Assembly (NCBI RefSeq): GCF_040436345.1
Contig: NC_133216.1
Coordinates: 13,348,110 to 13,412,109 of the forward strand
DNA length: 64,000 nucleotides
Direction of reading: 5' to 3'
From: Pagrus major
Taxonomy: Eukaryota; Chordata; Actinopteri; Spariformes; Sparidae
A model generated the notes under the pieces. The model did no database searches, had not been told where the DNA came from, and worked only from the letters and a program-made list of their open reading frames with translations. The first letter of the stretch is position 1, and each line of letters starts with the position of its first letter. Of the stretch, positions 25,691-39,363 are shown one piece after another. Position numbers and translations under genes: made by a program.

Positions 25691-27390
25691 CTGAAGCCCG
25701 CAGACATAAGCATGCATACACATGAAACAGGGTGGGGGTGAACAAATCTCAGCATATTGCCCTTGGTAACTTACTGTTGGTAAATATTCATAAGGACAAT
25801 CTCTAGGCTCATCGCAGCTCGCAGAAAGACGTGTAAATGTGTGAGAAAAAGGGAAAAAGATACGTGGAGATAATGATTATGAGAGAGCGTGTTGGAGAAA
25901 GAGAACAGATGCTAAAACAGAGTGGCAGAAGGCCGAAGGATAACAGTGGAAAAACAGTATTGGCTTTACGATCGGTTTTGGTCGTTTTGACACAGAACCG
26001 AAATGCTTAGGTTGTAGAGATAGACATACTTTTTCAAACTACTTATGGTAGCTTATTAATGCATGAGAAACACTCCACTGCACCATGTTTATGTGGAGAT
26101 TAATAGCTGATTAGAGATGCGTGAACAAAACTATCAGAGGAACATTATGCAACATAACTGGATCACTAGCTTCCTGAGACAGAATCTGAAGCCCAGACGA
26201 TAATAACACACTTAAACATATTCTGAGTGTGCATGACCCGCGTCTGCAGTGTGTACTTGTACTGCGTGCTGTAATTTGACTGGGAATATCAAACTGTTAC
26301 TTTTGTTGCAATGGCAAAAACCTCACAGAATCACCTGCAGCAGCCCCCAGGCAATATGAAATCGAGATTTTCTGTTTGATTGGACAAACAAATGCCCTGT
26401 GAAATAATACCGCCTGTGCCGAATGTGAGTCCTCCACACTTTACATATCAATGAGGCCATGCATTTTCACTGGATGAGGCGCATTGGTATTAAATGATTT
26501 AGAGCACTTCTTCTTCGTTTCTTATTGCTTAATTCAAAGTCAGAATGTCTTTCCCTGAAGGCGCAGCAGCTGGTTATAGACACACAATTCTCAGAGCGGA
26601 TCAACCCAGAAGGCCAGCTGCAGGGAAATCCTCGTGGCAGAGCAGATCACGTCCACTCTGTGCACCACAGAGACTATAACCCCCTCTTTGTTTCTCATGT
26701 GTTCTTCTACAAGGGTGATATATATTTATATATATATAGCTACCTACTTTCTGAGAAAGACACTTCTTTTTCTGTAAAAAAACAAGTTGCTGACCTTCTG
26801 AAACTCTGTCCCGCTGTCAGGGTTTGGATATTCTGCGTGTTGGATGGTCTACCTTATTATAGGTGGGGATTATTCTCATTTTTCGTCTGTATTGATCTCA
26901 AGCAATGTACACGCTGTACAGTATGCCTGCTACCTAATGCAAAGATATCCTCTGAGCTCTGTAATATCACTTACACTGACTGGAAGAGGACTAAACTTCC
27001 CATATGAGCTCCGTCAACAATGTTCTGGGTATTTAAAACCACACATGTCGCACAATATTTGAAGCAACATTATGCAACTATTTAACCTTAAAGTAACAGC
27101 TTCAAAACAATGTAATGGTACACTGACTTGTAATAGTAAGAATGGTGCCTCATTCATTCCTATGTGATGCCTGTTCTTTGGTGAGCATGTACGATTCCCC
27201 ATGAAAAGTATCATAACGCTTTATCGCACTACGTCACACACTGCCAACCAGAGTTTGTCTGATGGACAGATAGCTTTACTTGTTGCTAAAATAACCATTA
27301 ACGGCTGCTATCTGTAGCTGCCATTAGCTAGTTAGCTCAGTTAGCCGTGCAGCTTGCTGATTTAGCCCAGACCAGAGTGTTGGGATTTAC

Positions 27391-27545
27391 ACAGCTAGCA
27401 CAGGAACTTTGGACTGCCAAGGGGATGAGGTTTTTAGTCTTGGAGCGCTGAATGACAGCGTGGAGTGGCATCTGAAAGAACACCGGGACTGGAATGCAAT
27501 TTCCACCACTGGGATCAATAAAGTATCTCTGATTCTGATTCTGTT
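27391..27545 (+). mobile_element. Retroelement 3' tail (LINE/SINE-like)
   Basis: It ends CCACCACTGGGATCAATAAAGTATCTCTGATTCTGATTCTG, i.e. the GGGATCAATAAAGTATCT tail plus short tandem TCTGAT repeats found at the 3' end of several teleost non-LTR elements. The 5' limit is uncertain. Confidence 0.5.
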
Positions 27546-29283
27546 CTTGAACCAGGCAAGTGGACAACAGAGCTGGGCTCAGCAGCCTCTACGCACATCT
27601 TGACAGAGGCAAAGAGACTAAAGAGGACGTTGATGGAGAAAGCTACGAGGAGAGAAAGAGAGTGACCGAGCAAAAGACTGGTCAAAAGTAAATCTTGGAC
27701 TGACTTTACTCATTGGCAAGGGCTTAGAGAAATAACAGGTTGCAAGACAGATGTTGACGTGGACTTCTTGCTGGACTGGTAATTATTTAGTTGGTTTGTC
27801 AAGTTATGTCTTGTGTTGCTGCACTTGCTTGACGTCCGGCTGTGTTCGCAAAGTCGTCCACTTGCTGGTTTTAGATCATAAGTAATGCAATCATAACAAA
27901 TGCATGTGTACAGCTGTCCATATTTACAACAGTGGTGTATAAATAAATTGCAGTCCGACACTGTGCCGGGTTGCCAAACCATAAAATATACCAATTCTTT
28001 CCAGACAGGCCACATGGATCAGCCCCCGGCTTCTGTATCAGATTTCAACTTTGGCCTTCTTAAAAAAATAATAATCACGACATCTATCTTCCCTTTAGCT
28101 AAAAATAAGTCTGTTTCTAAGAGGTGCTGGCCAGCTTAATAGACTAATTAACTCAAATCCCAGGAGGACTGTAACAGCCAAATGAAATTAAAAAACAGCT
28201 CACACAACACTTTGCATTAGAGCCAGTGACTTAGTATTTTTGTTGGTGCGTAATAGTCTGCATGAATATCCCTTTTTTTAATCTCTCTCTCTTTTTCTCT
28301 CAAATACATGTACAAACATGCAAATCTCTGTCACACACACACTCCCCCAACGCAATGATTTTTCACTTTTCACGCCCTTTTCCCCTTTCCTTTTGAGACA
28401 GTAATCCCCAGCTGCAGCACTAATAGCATTAGCAGAGCATATCCAATCCCCTTAGTACCCCGACAGGGAGCACACGGCTCAGACCTACACTGAGACAGAC
28501 ACTCTGGGGGACTACACTACCCATACTGCCTTAGGAAATCCATGCACGTTACTCAACTCATTATTGATTAAAGTAAACTAAAACAAACATTACATAAAGA
28601 GGAGAAAGACGTGCTGTGTATTTCCAATATTATCACAGAGACACTGCAGCTATAGCTGAGAGATCCTGGTGGGTGGCTTGTGGAAAAGACAGCAGCAGAC
28701 AGGATGAAGACGGTTATCTAGAGATAAACGCAAAACATTGTTTAACTTATTTTATCAGTCAGCTGGGTGTAAGTGAGCGACATGGAGAGATTTGTAGAGA
28801 AAATAAAAGAAAAACTGTTACAGACAACATGAGCGTAAGATGTCTCTGGAGGGAGTGGGATTTAAATACACAGTATCAACCAAGTACGATAACAGAAACA
28901 TATCAGATAATTACCCTACAGTGTGGGTAATAACAACGTGATCACAGCATTGATTTCTTATTGAAAGGCCTACAGCGTTGTACCCAAGCTAATCAGTGCT
29001 GCATAATGGCTCATTTGGTGTGAAATGTTCTAGTGTTACAATAGAAATCCAATGTGCATCCATATCTTCTTGTAAATCATATGTTTTTTTTTATTTGGTG
29101 TTGGCGTATCTGTAACTTGTACGAGGACTGTGCTGTCGTTACTTCACAAGCCAACCATGAGTTTAAGAAATGAAGAACCAAATGTGAAACAAGAGCTGAG
29201 AAACACTCCCTGATTAACTTGAAGAATCCTCTTTATTTTACCGATGTGATTTCTTATTTATTTGTAACTTATAGTAAATAGAA

Positions 29284-29565
29284 ACAGTGGTAGAAAGAGT
29301 ATGAGTAGTCAAGTATGAGTACAGTTACAATACTGAAATATTAAGCAATTACAAATAAAACTACTGGTATTAAAATAATTATTTAATAAAACTGGCATTA
29401 AAAACGTATTTTTAGTATTAGTTACTTTTTATCCGTTGATGTTTAATGCATTATCAATAGCAGGCATTCAATCAAAGGGTCAGTTCAAATTGTACTCAAG
29501 AGTTCAGAGTAACTTAGTAGATTACATGGCGCGATGTATACTTAAGTACAAGTAAAATTACAGAC
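29284..29565. mobile_element. Probable second copy of the AAGTAC-rich percomorph repeat
   Basis: It begins ACAGTGGTAGAAAGAGTATGAG, similar to the CAGTGGTGGAA end of the same repeat type, and contains AGTACAGTTACAATACTG and TACTTAAGTACAAGTAAAATTAC. It is strongly diverged, so family membership is inferred from motif content. Confidence 0.45.
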
Positions 29566-29896
29566 TTGACAAAAATTAAGACTACCTCCACCCCAGACTA
29601 TATGAACCACTATATCTATAAATCTATGACGATGTGTGCTGCTTGCACACATTTATGCTTCACAGAGCAAATTATGAAAAATTATGAAAAACATATTCAC
29701 GACCATTCAGACAAGTCTTTGTGTGTGTTTGGACGAGTAAACAACGTTAACATAATGTTAACATAATATTTCAGATTTGGAATTCACCGCAGCAGTCTGG
29801 TGTGTTTGGATGTTTGGAATGTGCTGCATTGTTCCTGAATTATTCATTTACACACAGCGCAGACAAACATTTGTATGTAAATGTGTTAAATGTGAT

Positions 29897-30051
<155 letters not shown>

Positions 30052-32461
30052 GAAGGACAGGACAAGGGTCTACGTGCAGTCGGCTCTGAATGGTCCGTTA
30101 GCCCCACAGTGCAAACAAACCCTTTTTCCCAAACACAGCCTTCTAAGGCAGAGCGACACCAAGCCAGCCAGCAGAGGACTTGTCTTCCTTCCTCCCAGCC
30201 CCTGTTAGCCAGACCTGCCAACCACAACGCTTCTTGACTCCGTCTCCATCTCTCGGCTGTTACCCATTGCTCACAGTGAGTCACTGACTTGAAAACAGGC
30301 TGCAGTCTGCCACGGCATCGGCTTAAAAGTAATCATTGTACTATGCAGAGTCAATATTGTTTTCTTGTTTGTTTTTTTCCCCCCTTTTCCTGTGTGTGTG
30401 AGAGAGAGAGAGAAAAAAAGAGAAAATGGTGTAGACACAGGGAAGGAAGGAAGAAGCGACAAAGGAATGAAGGGGGAAGGAAGAAGAAAAAAAAAACAGA
30501 AGCAGCGTTGTGTCAGGCCTAAGAATGAGCTGTAACCTAATGAGTCTAGATGAAAGCTGACTGTCTGAGCTAACTCAATTCTTTGCTCTGCTAGTCACAG
30601 TTCTTAGCTTTAATGATGTTTGCTCCAGACTACTGATGCCACAGCCAACGCTGGATTGCCTTTTTTTGGTCATATGTTTTTCCTGTGCGTGACGACCCCC
30701 GCCGCCGCTCGCATGTGTGAAATGTTGAACTTGGCTCAGGTCGCACATGGGCTGACATCACCCGCACTGTGCAGCAGACATCCGTTTAAGACGTGTTTAC
30801 AGTGCTTAAACCACCGGCATGCCTCTATCCCCTGCTCGTGTAAACAAAGAATGTAGCTGACCATGTGCGCGCTAGTATGTGTGTGCAGTGTTTACACAAA
30901 ACAGATAAAGAAATATAACCAGAGCAGGAGGTAAGACTGCAATCCGCAGGGCTGTGGTCATACACAGAACAGGAACGCAGCGACACGAGGGCGAGGACGT
31001 TCCTGGGAGGTCTTTGCAAAGGGTATCAGAGAGTTTTGAGGGGCAAGGTGTCGTTAGTGTGTACACAGAGGTGAGGAGGAGGCACGATTCTCGCTCAGGA
31101 ATGCTGTAAAGCTGTTTGTAGAGTCAGCAGGCCATTGAAGAAGCTTAGGTGTTGGAGCTCCGCCAAAGCAGTTATGAGAAAAATGAAGAAAGGAAAGAAA
31201 ACGGGGGAATGGCAATAAAAGAAAAGAATGGGATCCACAAAGAGAAATCTCAGCCGAGGAGTTTTACACTCTCCATAAGAATGCAGTCTCAGGTTAATGA
31301 AATCTGGGAAGCTCTCTTTAGAAACGTATCAAAGCCCTCCCTGCCCTGCTGCACCATTTCTACCATTTCCATCTCCACTGCAGAGTGCATTCATCCTCTT
31401 TGTTTCATGCTGCCTATCATCAGCACATCTGTTTCACACAGCACTGTAGTTCCTGATCCTTTTCTATCTATCCGAGCCATGTGTGCCTCCAGTACGTGAG
31501 TGAAAGAACATATACATTACACAAATTCTTCTCCCCCTCCCAGTAAGAGAGTGTGAAAAAAAATAAGGCCAATAATGCTGCGGTAATAAGACAGAACACA
31601 AACACACTCCAGATCATACAAATCAATAGGACAAAGGGGCCGCACAAGAATCATTTCTCAGTTTCTGTTTGAAAATAAAGATCAATTCTTAGTAACTCAC
31701 TTGATATCTAAAGGTTTAAGGAAATGAAGGCTGTTCCCTACCCTGGTATATATGGAATAGATGTCGCAGAGGTTAATTCGGGAGTCAGAACGGAGGTGTA
31801 ATATAATCATGATGGCGTCGTCAGGGCGTTGATAGCAAAAGGCTAATGTGACAGCGGATGTGAAAGAAATCATCCAATGTGACAGAGAAAGAGCAGAGGG
31901 AGTAAGTGGTGTAATAACTTCTGTATTCAAGTTGAGGCAACACTGACAATCTATCGTATAGATTGTCATCGACGGACTGACACTGGCAGCCTGACCTCAG
32001 GGACGGCATTGGTCGTAAGGCAAGCATTGTAAAAAAACTTCATCTATAAACCATCAGGAAGTTTATATCCTTTAAAATGTACTATGTGTGCACTCAAATG
32101 GTCGTGCCTGTGTATTGTATGTTTTGTATGTTATTATTTGCAGGGATTGATCCATGGATCGGGATGGTGTGTGATGTCCAGGGTGATCACATGGTGACCT
32201 TGTCCAGGCAGTATCGCTCTCAAATCCCACTTCATCCACAGTCATGCCTGAGTGTAACATAACAATGTGAAGGCTTTTTCAGTGTGGGCTCTAATAAAGC
32301 TAGCAAAACTGAAACAAACCCTATTGTTGGTTTTACTTCACCTCAGATACTACTTTGTATGTGTAGGCCTTTGATAGGCCTATTTTGTATAATAGTGATA
32401 CAATGGAATGTGAAGGAGTTTGAAGTATCAAGGGATCTTGTTCATGAGTGAGGGTAAAATG
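30052..32461. other. No supported gene
   Basis: Unremarkable noncoding DNA with a GA-rich stretch at 30400-30500 and the small hairpin at 31945. Confidence 0.5.
31945..31967. repeat. Small perfect hairpin, 10-bp arms
   Basis: GACAATCTAT, a 3-base loop CGT, and ATAGATTGTC form a perfect inverted repeat with no associated gene seen. Confidence 0.9.
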
Positions 32462-32996
32462 GAGCGTGAGATGGGACAGGCAGATTGGTGCGCCATTGTA
32501 CCAGACCGTTGTGGTGAAGAGGGAGCTGAGCTGGAAGGCAAAGCTTTTCAAATTTACCAGTCGATCTACGCTCCGACCTCCAGCTATTGTCATGAGCTTT
32601 GGGTAGTGATCGAAAGAATAAGTAAGATCATGGATACACGACGCCAAAATGAGATTCCTTATAAAGCTCATCCTAAGAGCCGAGGTGAGGAGCTCGGGCA
32701 TCCGGAGGGAGCTCGGAAGAGAGCCGCTGCTCATTTGTGTCAGATAGAGCCAGCCGAGACGATTCAGCATCTGATTAGGATGCCTCTTGGGCGCCTGTCT
32801 TTGGAGGTTTTCAGGGCACGTTCAACTGGGAATAGACCCCATGGTAGACCTTGCTGGAGGAATTAAATATTTAATTGGCCTGGGAACGCCTCAGAATCCC
32901 TCAGGAGGAGCTGGAAAACATTGCCGCCTGGTGTACCCTGCTTAGCCTGCTGCCACCACGACTCAATCCCGGATATGCGGAAGACAATAGATGGGC
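32462..32996 (+). mobile_element. Degenerate 3' end of a non-LTR retrotransposon
   Basis: The conceptual translation retains landmarks of the reverse-transcriptase C-terminus of an abundant teleost LINE: GQADW, YGHELW-like CHELW, a RIE-like QIE block, HLIRMPLGRLSLEVFRAR, and GRPCW where GRPRTRW is usual. The nucleotide tail includes GGCCTGGGAACGCCTC, GGAGGAGCTGGAA and GGATATGCGGAAGACAATAGATGG, the usual 3' end. Frameshifts and premature stops (e.g. after GRPCWRN) make it a dead 5'-truncated copy. I did not assign the clade. Confidence 0.85.
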
Positions 32997-35175
32997 AATT
33001 ACTTCTGTGTACAAGTGTTACTGTAAGCTTTGTCACTGAACAATGGCAAAAAAAAGCGTTACATTTTATTCTGCTCTTAGTTGAAGGTTTTTCACCTCCA
33101 GGCGCTCAGAATACTCCTGCCAAAGGTGCTCCGAGCGTCTGAAATGCGAGGCACCGATGGCACATAAGCCATTCCCCTCGCATAGGCAAGAATATGGAAA
33201 GAAAAGCAGAGGTATAAAATATTGGTGGGACAAGGTAGTGCTTTGAATTACGAAAGAAAAGATAGGAACTGCGGCACAGAGAGAGCAGAGAATCTATGCA
33301 GGTTTATTTTAGATTTATCTCCATCTGAGCAAAAATCCAATTTAGATCCACCCCTCCTTGACCACATACCCATGCAGGCTCCCCTTCATGGTGCAGCATA
33401 ACTCAAGGACAGTGAGTCAGCCAGTCAATACGGGCCTAATCTAATCCGTGGTGCTGAAACCTGAGCCACCGTGAGGCAAGCAGAGAGCTGTGATGTCACA
33501 GGGCGAGACCTCCGCCCCGTCTACCTGCTGAGAGAGGCGATGAGAGAGGGAGTGGGAGTGGAAACGGGAGCTGGAAGAGGGGAGAGACTGCTTCCCCTGG
33601 ACCTGACACTGACGTTTTTTTTTTTTTTTCCCTTGTCTGTGAGCAGCAGAGCAAGAAGTCGAGACATTAGTATCATGCCACTCATAATCGCCACCTGGGG
33701 AGGAGTGTGGTGAGAAGAGGGCAGAGCGACTGACCAATGAGAAAGAACGGAGAAAGCAGAAGATGGAGAAAAGAAGATGAGGAAATATTGGATCAGGTGT
33801 TTGGATGTGAGGTCCGCCGCCACATGCACAAACACAGACACACAAGCATGCATACATTACAAACTGTACTTGACTCGTCGCAGTATTTTTGTTGCAGATC
33901 TTTCCTCGTGAGAAAACAAACAGGATAAATCTTCTCGACCACGGAACAAACATTTAAATTCTTCGTGGCTCTGTTTCTCCGGTCCTGTGAGCACATCCAA
34001 AAATGATCTGTCCTTATTTCCTCTATTTATTTTCTTAAAACCAAGCAGACTGAGACGAATTCCTGTGGGTGTGTTATTTAGGAGAACAGTTGACCACTTT
34101 GGCAACGGCTGGCAAAGTAAGTCCTGTCCTTTGGTGCCAACATATACAAGACAGGAAGTGAAAGACCCCACAGGGTCAGGCTTCATTCTCCGCATCGGAC
34201 ATTGAGACCTGATACAGAAAGATATTAGAATTTGAGCCGTCACGGCTTATTTACATTATTTTTTTGCCAACTCAGCTAACTCTCTTCTCACTCTACCATT
34301 TTACATTTTATCTCTTGAAGTGTACAGTGAGAGAGATCCAAATTCTGCCACTGCTCACAGCATTGTTTTCCTGCGACCGCCTATTGCAAACTCTCTTTTC
34401 TTGACAGTGAAGACAGATTTCTACGACGTCCTCCATGGTGCTTTGAGAGTTCCCGGTCCCCTGACACCGTGTGACACCAATTAGGAGGCTGCGGATATGA
34501 CAAGCCATTGGTCCAAACGCTGTAACTGACAAAAAAAAAAAACCTCTCTCGCTGTGCTTCTTTGTGTCTGATATTATAGTGAGAAGTGAGGGAGCAAAAC
34601 GGAGACAAGTCAAGAGAATTACAATGATGAGGAAGAGGTGGGGGGGGGGAGGAAGAACCCTCACAGGAAGGGGGGAGAAAAAAGAAGAAGGAGGGGATTG
34701 AAGCTGAAAGGGAGTAAAGAACGGCTGATGTCAGTGTTGCAAAGGGGGGATTTATGTCGTCAGCCCACACTTGACTGTCAGCTGACAGAGCTGCCGATTC
34801 AGGCCTTGCAGAAAAGGAGCGACAAGAGCGCTGATGTGCTGTTAGAGTACCTGGAAATGTGAGATATAAAGAGTACTCTCCCCCTTGCTGTTTAGAGCCA
34901 CGCACAGTGTTTTACAATCACCACGGAGGCTTACAAGACGCACATTGTCTCCGCTAACCTTGCTTAACCATTACAATGTGTTTTACATAATATAACCTGT
35001 TTCACGGCTCCCAGGTTCCCCCACAGCAGCGGCATGATGTCATCAAGTCAAGACACAGAACAGGAGGGCCATTATTTTCTGAGCGGTGCGGTAATGTTCA
35101 CATCTGTAAAACCTGGTGATGCCGGTAATGAAACAAGAGAAGACTTTGAAAAGGCCCCGAGGTGTGTGTAGAGTG

Positions 35176-35178
<3 letters not shown>

Positions 35179-35225
<47 letters not shown>
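35179..35225. repeat. (GT)n microsatellite
   Basis: About 23 GT units. Confidence 0.95.
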
Positions 35226-35228
<3 letters not shown>

Positions 35229-37536
35229 GGAAAACAACTCCTGTAAAAGGAAACGTACAACCGCCACCTGCCGAATGAATGATAGCGATTCACGAGAAGT
35301 GAGTATGACAAGGACGCAACAGGCGAATCACACACAGATGCCGCTGTTCTGCATGCACCCCTGTGTGTCACACAGCTGCCAGTTTAATGCCGACAAGTTT
35401 CATAGCTGGTGAAAAATTTACAAAGCCTCACTCGAGCTACCGTTTAGGAAAATTAAAAGCAGGCAGCTGCTTAGTTCATCTCTGAATATATGAAAATGTA
35501 TGCATAAACTAACCATGTATTATCCCCAGCAGCAGAACAGACTTTGTACAATGTAAAGCATCTGCATAGAGCCGTGTTATTGGTGCTTGACTGACCCTGA
35601 GAGCTGACTATCAAAGGCTGAAGTGAAAACATGGCAGGGTTAGATATTAGCCCCTGCCGAGGCCAGGAAGTCTTAGCTCTGCAAACGTGTCCAGTGACTA
35701 GAGTAGCGATTAGCTGACGGTTAGCTGACCTGACGCTGGTTTTGAATTTATACGTCCCAGTAGACTCCAGAGGCAATCATATCAGTAACGCTGAGAAAGC
35801 CTGACACAGCATACACCGCCAGCGTGTGTAAAACAAGCCTCCGGAGCGGCCGTGACTGAAAATGAAATAGATCCACAGTGGGGCAAAGAATACAGAAACG
35901 ACATGTAGGAGGCACAGGGTTCAAATTGTCCCAGACCACCTATAAGACTTCACATGGCAGGACATGGGGGGTCCTGGCTATTTAATTACATGTCTGTCAG
36001 AATGAATGTCCTGACATGACTTGGTTTCATCACCTTGACAGCTGACTTGCCACCTTGTCAGTTTTCATCAGGCCTTCAAAGTAGAAGTTTTTTAAACATG
36101 GCAAAGCGCATCAGCGTGCAGTTCTGCGTGATCATCTGTCGGCAGAAATACATGTAGAATATTTTACGGAAGAAATAATCCTTGTAATTCTCTTTCATAA
36201 TGACTGCAGTACAAATAATCTTCAGTGCTGTCATTTATTATACTTTTTACACTTTTTTTTATTTTTTAGGGATTTTGAATAAAGAAATATCCCAAATATG
36301 TTACTTTATGCTGAAGTCTGACAAAGTCTTCCCTTGTTAGTGTTGAATTGTATTTTCTCTGCTATAGTCAGGAGGGAGAGGAATGGGAACTTAATTTGAC
36401 AGTGCCTCTGACACAGACAAATCAGCATGAGTCTAACTGCTTCTCCCACTGAAGTGAAACTGTAAATTAGCCAAAAAAAGCAAAAGCTGGCTGTATATTT
36501 TCACAGCTAATGATCATGTTTCACTGGAACAGAGTGACCACGCACACATGAAATGGGAAAACAAAGACTCTTTGAGGGCTTTTAAGGACATTTTTAAACC
36601 AGTTTGCATAACCAGCCCTGGGTTTGACCCCAACAAAGGGATAAGGGCAGGTAAAGCCCTCAATCTCACACCTGTCTGAGCATGCCAGTATAACTGCTGC
36701 TCAAACTAACACTGGATGAATAATTGAAGAACCCTCTGACTCAAGCCTATGAGAATATATTGAAATAAGAAGTTTGGAAGAAAATACAGGAGACAGGACT
36801 GAAAGAGAGTGAGCGAGGAGGTTGAGATGATGATAAAGGAAGATAGGAGAAGTAAGAACTGAAAGTAACAGAAGAGATAGGTCATGTAGAGAGCTGGAGG
36901 ACTTTATGCACCACTTACAACTTCTGGGCGCCACACGACCTTAACAACCTTCACATTGTGCCTTAAAGAGATGCTATGTCTCCATTAAAACTCACTTTCT
37001 CTGCCTCCATCTCATCAGCCTGCACGCTACATCCGGTTTTGATCCAATTAACTCACCGTCAGATGTGAACCATGTTGATAATTAGTGCAGAGTTGTGGTG
37101 ATAAAGCTCTAAGTGTGTCACCTTCTAGAACTGGGACAGTTTAAGCTACAGGGGCTAATGGGAACAGTTGCTCACAATGGACCAGCATGAGACACACACA
37201 CATACACACACCTCACTCACATGTGTTAACATGACAGTCAACTTAAAATAGTGCCATTATGCTGCTGTCAGGCGAAGTAATTTATTCATATTTTATCAGC
37301 AGATTTGTGATTTTTGGTGGTTTTTTTTAGGTCACTTAGTCATTTCTCTCTCTCTTTCTCTCTCTCTATGTGTGTGTTTGTGTGCATGTGTGTGTGTGTG
37401 CATGCACGTCAGGGTACATTTGGGACAAATTGCCCATCTAAGAGGGGGAGGGATGGATGAGCAGAAGTGAAACTAGCAGATACAGTCCATCACCTTTTCA
37501 TTTCTTCATTTCACAGGCAGACAGAGCAACATGTGT

Positions 37537-37537
<1 letters not shown>

Positions 37538-37589
<52 letters not shown>
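37538..37589. repeat. (CA)n microsatellite
   Basis: About 25 CA units. A TC/TG-rich stretch lies close by at 37345-37405. Confidence 0.95.
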
Positions 37590-37595
<6 letters not shown>

Positions 37596-38399
37596 TACAA
37601 TCACTGTATCAAGAGGGCACTGTGACATACTGATTGGCACAGCTCCACCCTCACTCACTGGTCCATCACAGGATCTGTAATCTATTTCTCTTCTGTCTCA
37701 CTCTTCCTCATTCTGACTCACTTTTTCCAGCTTTATTTCCATTTAACTGATAATAATCAGGCATGTGTTGTCCCCAATTAATCTATGTGATTGATTCGTT
37801 ATTTTCATGCAGTTGTTTCACTTCAACTTATCTAACTTCTTGATGTTTTTTATTGTGTGTTGTTGCTGCATAATCCCCCCAATGTAATTTTCCACAAACA
37901 TAATGCAGGACACTTGTGGAGTTTTAGCCCACAGTCTGAGCTTTGGGCTAATACTGCCATCTGCTGGAATAATTTAGTATCACATGATGTCTGTTAGGGC
38001 TGGTACATGACTGAAAGGCCATGCTGGATTAAATGTCTCATCAGTTTGAACACTGTTTCCTTGTCTGGTGGGTCTCACTTGAATGACGATTTGCATAGTT
38101 TGGCACACATACACCACAATGGCATCTTATAGTGACATATTTATGGGCTCCTTTGGACCCCTCACACGAAGTAAATGGTACATGCAGAACAGAGTTTGGT
38201 TTGGTGCGGTGGTTTCCAAAGGGTCACAAGACATATATGAGCAGTGAGATGATTCTAAATACACAAAGTTGTGTTTGTTTCTTCAGTTTTTCCTCGAGTG
38301 TTTGCGTCTCTGGCTAATTTTACTTCTTTGGGATGGAAATTACTTAAATAACATAGACAAAAGGTCACAAGTCAACATCGCTACATTTTAAGGGGTCAC

Positions 38400-38712
38400 A
38401 TTGGTTTGTTGAACCATGTACTGTATTGTAGAAGAAGAAGTATGGCACCAAAGAAGATGGTCACAATATTCTGTTCCTGAGCTATGGCATTGAATAATGT
38501 CAAGAAAAGTGTTTTTTTTTATATAAAATGTCTTTTCAACCCAAAGTGTCCATGTTTGATGGAGGAATGAGACTCAACAATCAGCTATCTTTCTCCAGAA
38601 TCTCATTTCCTACCTTTAAGTCCAAATTTGTGCTGAATTTGAAGAGGTTCCCTGAAGGCATTCCTGAGATACAGCTTTCACAAGAATATGATGGGCATCA
38701 TGCCTGGGAGTC
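38400..38712. repeat. Dispersed teleost repeat fragment
   Basis: It includes GTTCCTGAGCTATGGCATTGAATAATG and TTTGAAGAGGTTCCCTGAAGGCATTCCTGAGATA...TTCACAAGAAT. These are recognisable pieces of a widespread teleost repeat, normally with AATTTGAAGAAATTCCCT and ATTCCTGAGATATCGC. The short open frame across it is not a gene. Confidence 0.55.
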
Positions 38713-39363
38713 TCCACTCCTAGGAGCCTAATTTTTCTTGTTTTACCTCCAAGAGCACTGCTCTATGGTAAGTCACTCCTGATTATTTTCAAATCCCGTA
38801 TGCTGTAAATGTGCATACAGTATGTAGTAACATGTCACCTATAATCCTTCTATATTATAGTCACCTTTAGTTGTTGAAACCTGAGAAACCTCCACACAAT
38901 GACAGTAATATCTAATGGAGAATGAGCATAGAGTGGAATTACTTCAACCTTTAAGCAGCTTGCCTCTGTGAGGACACTTTACCACCAGAGGGCACTCTTA
39001 TTATGTAAAATGGAAAATAAAAACACTAAGTTAACACTAATTAAAAATAATAAGGGATGATAAGATATAGGATTATTTGTTATGATGACTTATTAATATC
39101 ATACACTAAAGAATACAACAACATAAGATAACTCAAGTCAGTATTAAAAATAAGACTCATGTCATTGCCCCACTATTGGCCTCCACTAGAACAAATCCGA
39201 ACACTACCAAAGCACAGGAATGCTGAAAGATTACTTTTGATCCCACAGTAATATAACCAAACAAACCTCTGTCATCCCCAGGCCATGTTTCTTCAGGACA
39301 TGCTCAATCTATAATACCTAGCTCACTTTCCCTGCAGAATAAGGTAAAAAATAAAAAAATAAC

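Larger units (their letters stand above)
21991..29283. other. No supported gene
   Basis: AT-rich DNA. Segments 23990-24440 and 27230-27390, with GCTAATTAGCTAATG and CTAGTTAGCTCAGTTAGC, look like old mobile-element sequence. A 160-codon open frame at 26525-27007 lacks an ATG start and recognisable domains. Segment 26420-26510 looks like homeodomain-motif-rich noncoding DNA. Confidence 0.5.
32997..38399. other. No supported gene
   Basis: Noncoding DNA with purine-rich tracts (33530-33780, 34630-34700), GT/CA microsatellites, and a fragment CTGCCATCTGCTGGAATAAT near 37960 of a type often seen in teleost repeats. Open frames of 110-174 codons at 33441-34905 are low-complexity or mostly run through such tracts. 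Confidence 0.5.

Noticed and set aside
26525..27007. 160-codon open frame
   Set aside because: No ATG start, no recognisable domain and AT-rich codon content; consistent with chance in noncoding DNA.
32420..32866. Intact reverse-transcriptase gene
   Set aside because: Only the diverged C-terminal part of a LINE remains, with disrupted frames and lost motifs.
33441..34905. Overlapping open frames of 110-174 codons on the minus strand
   Set aside because: Composed largely of serine/leucine/phenylalanine stretches from purine/pyrimidine-rich DNA, with no domain or splice context.
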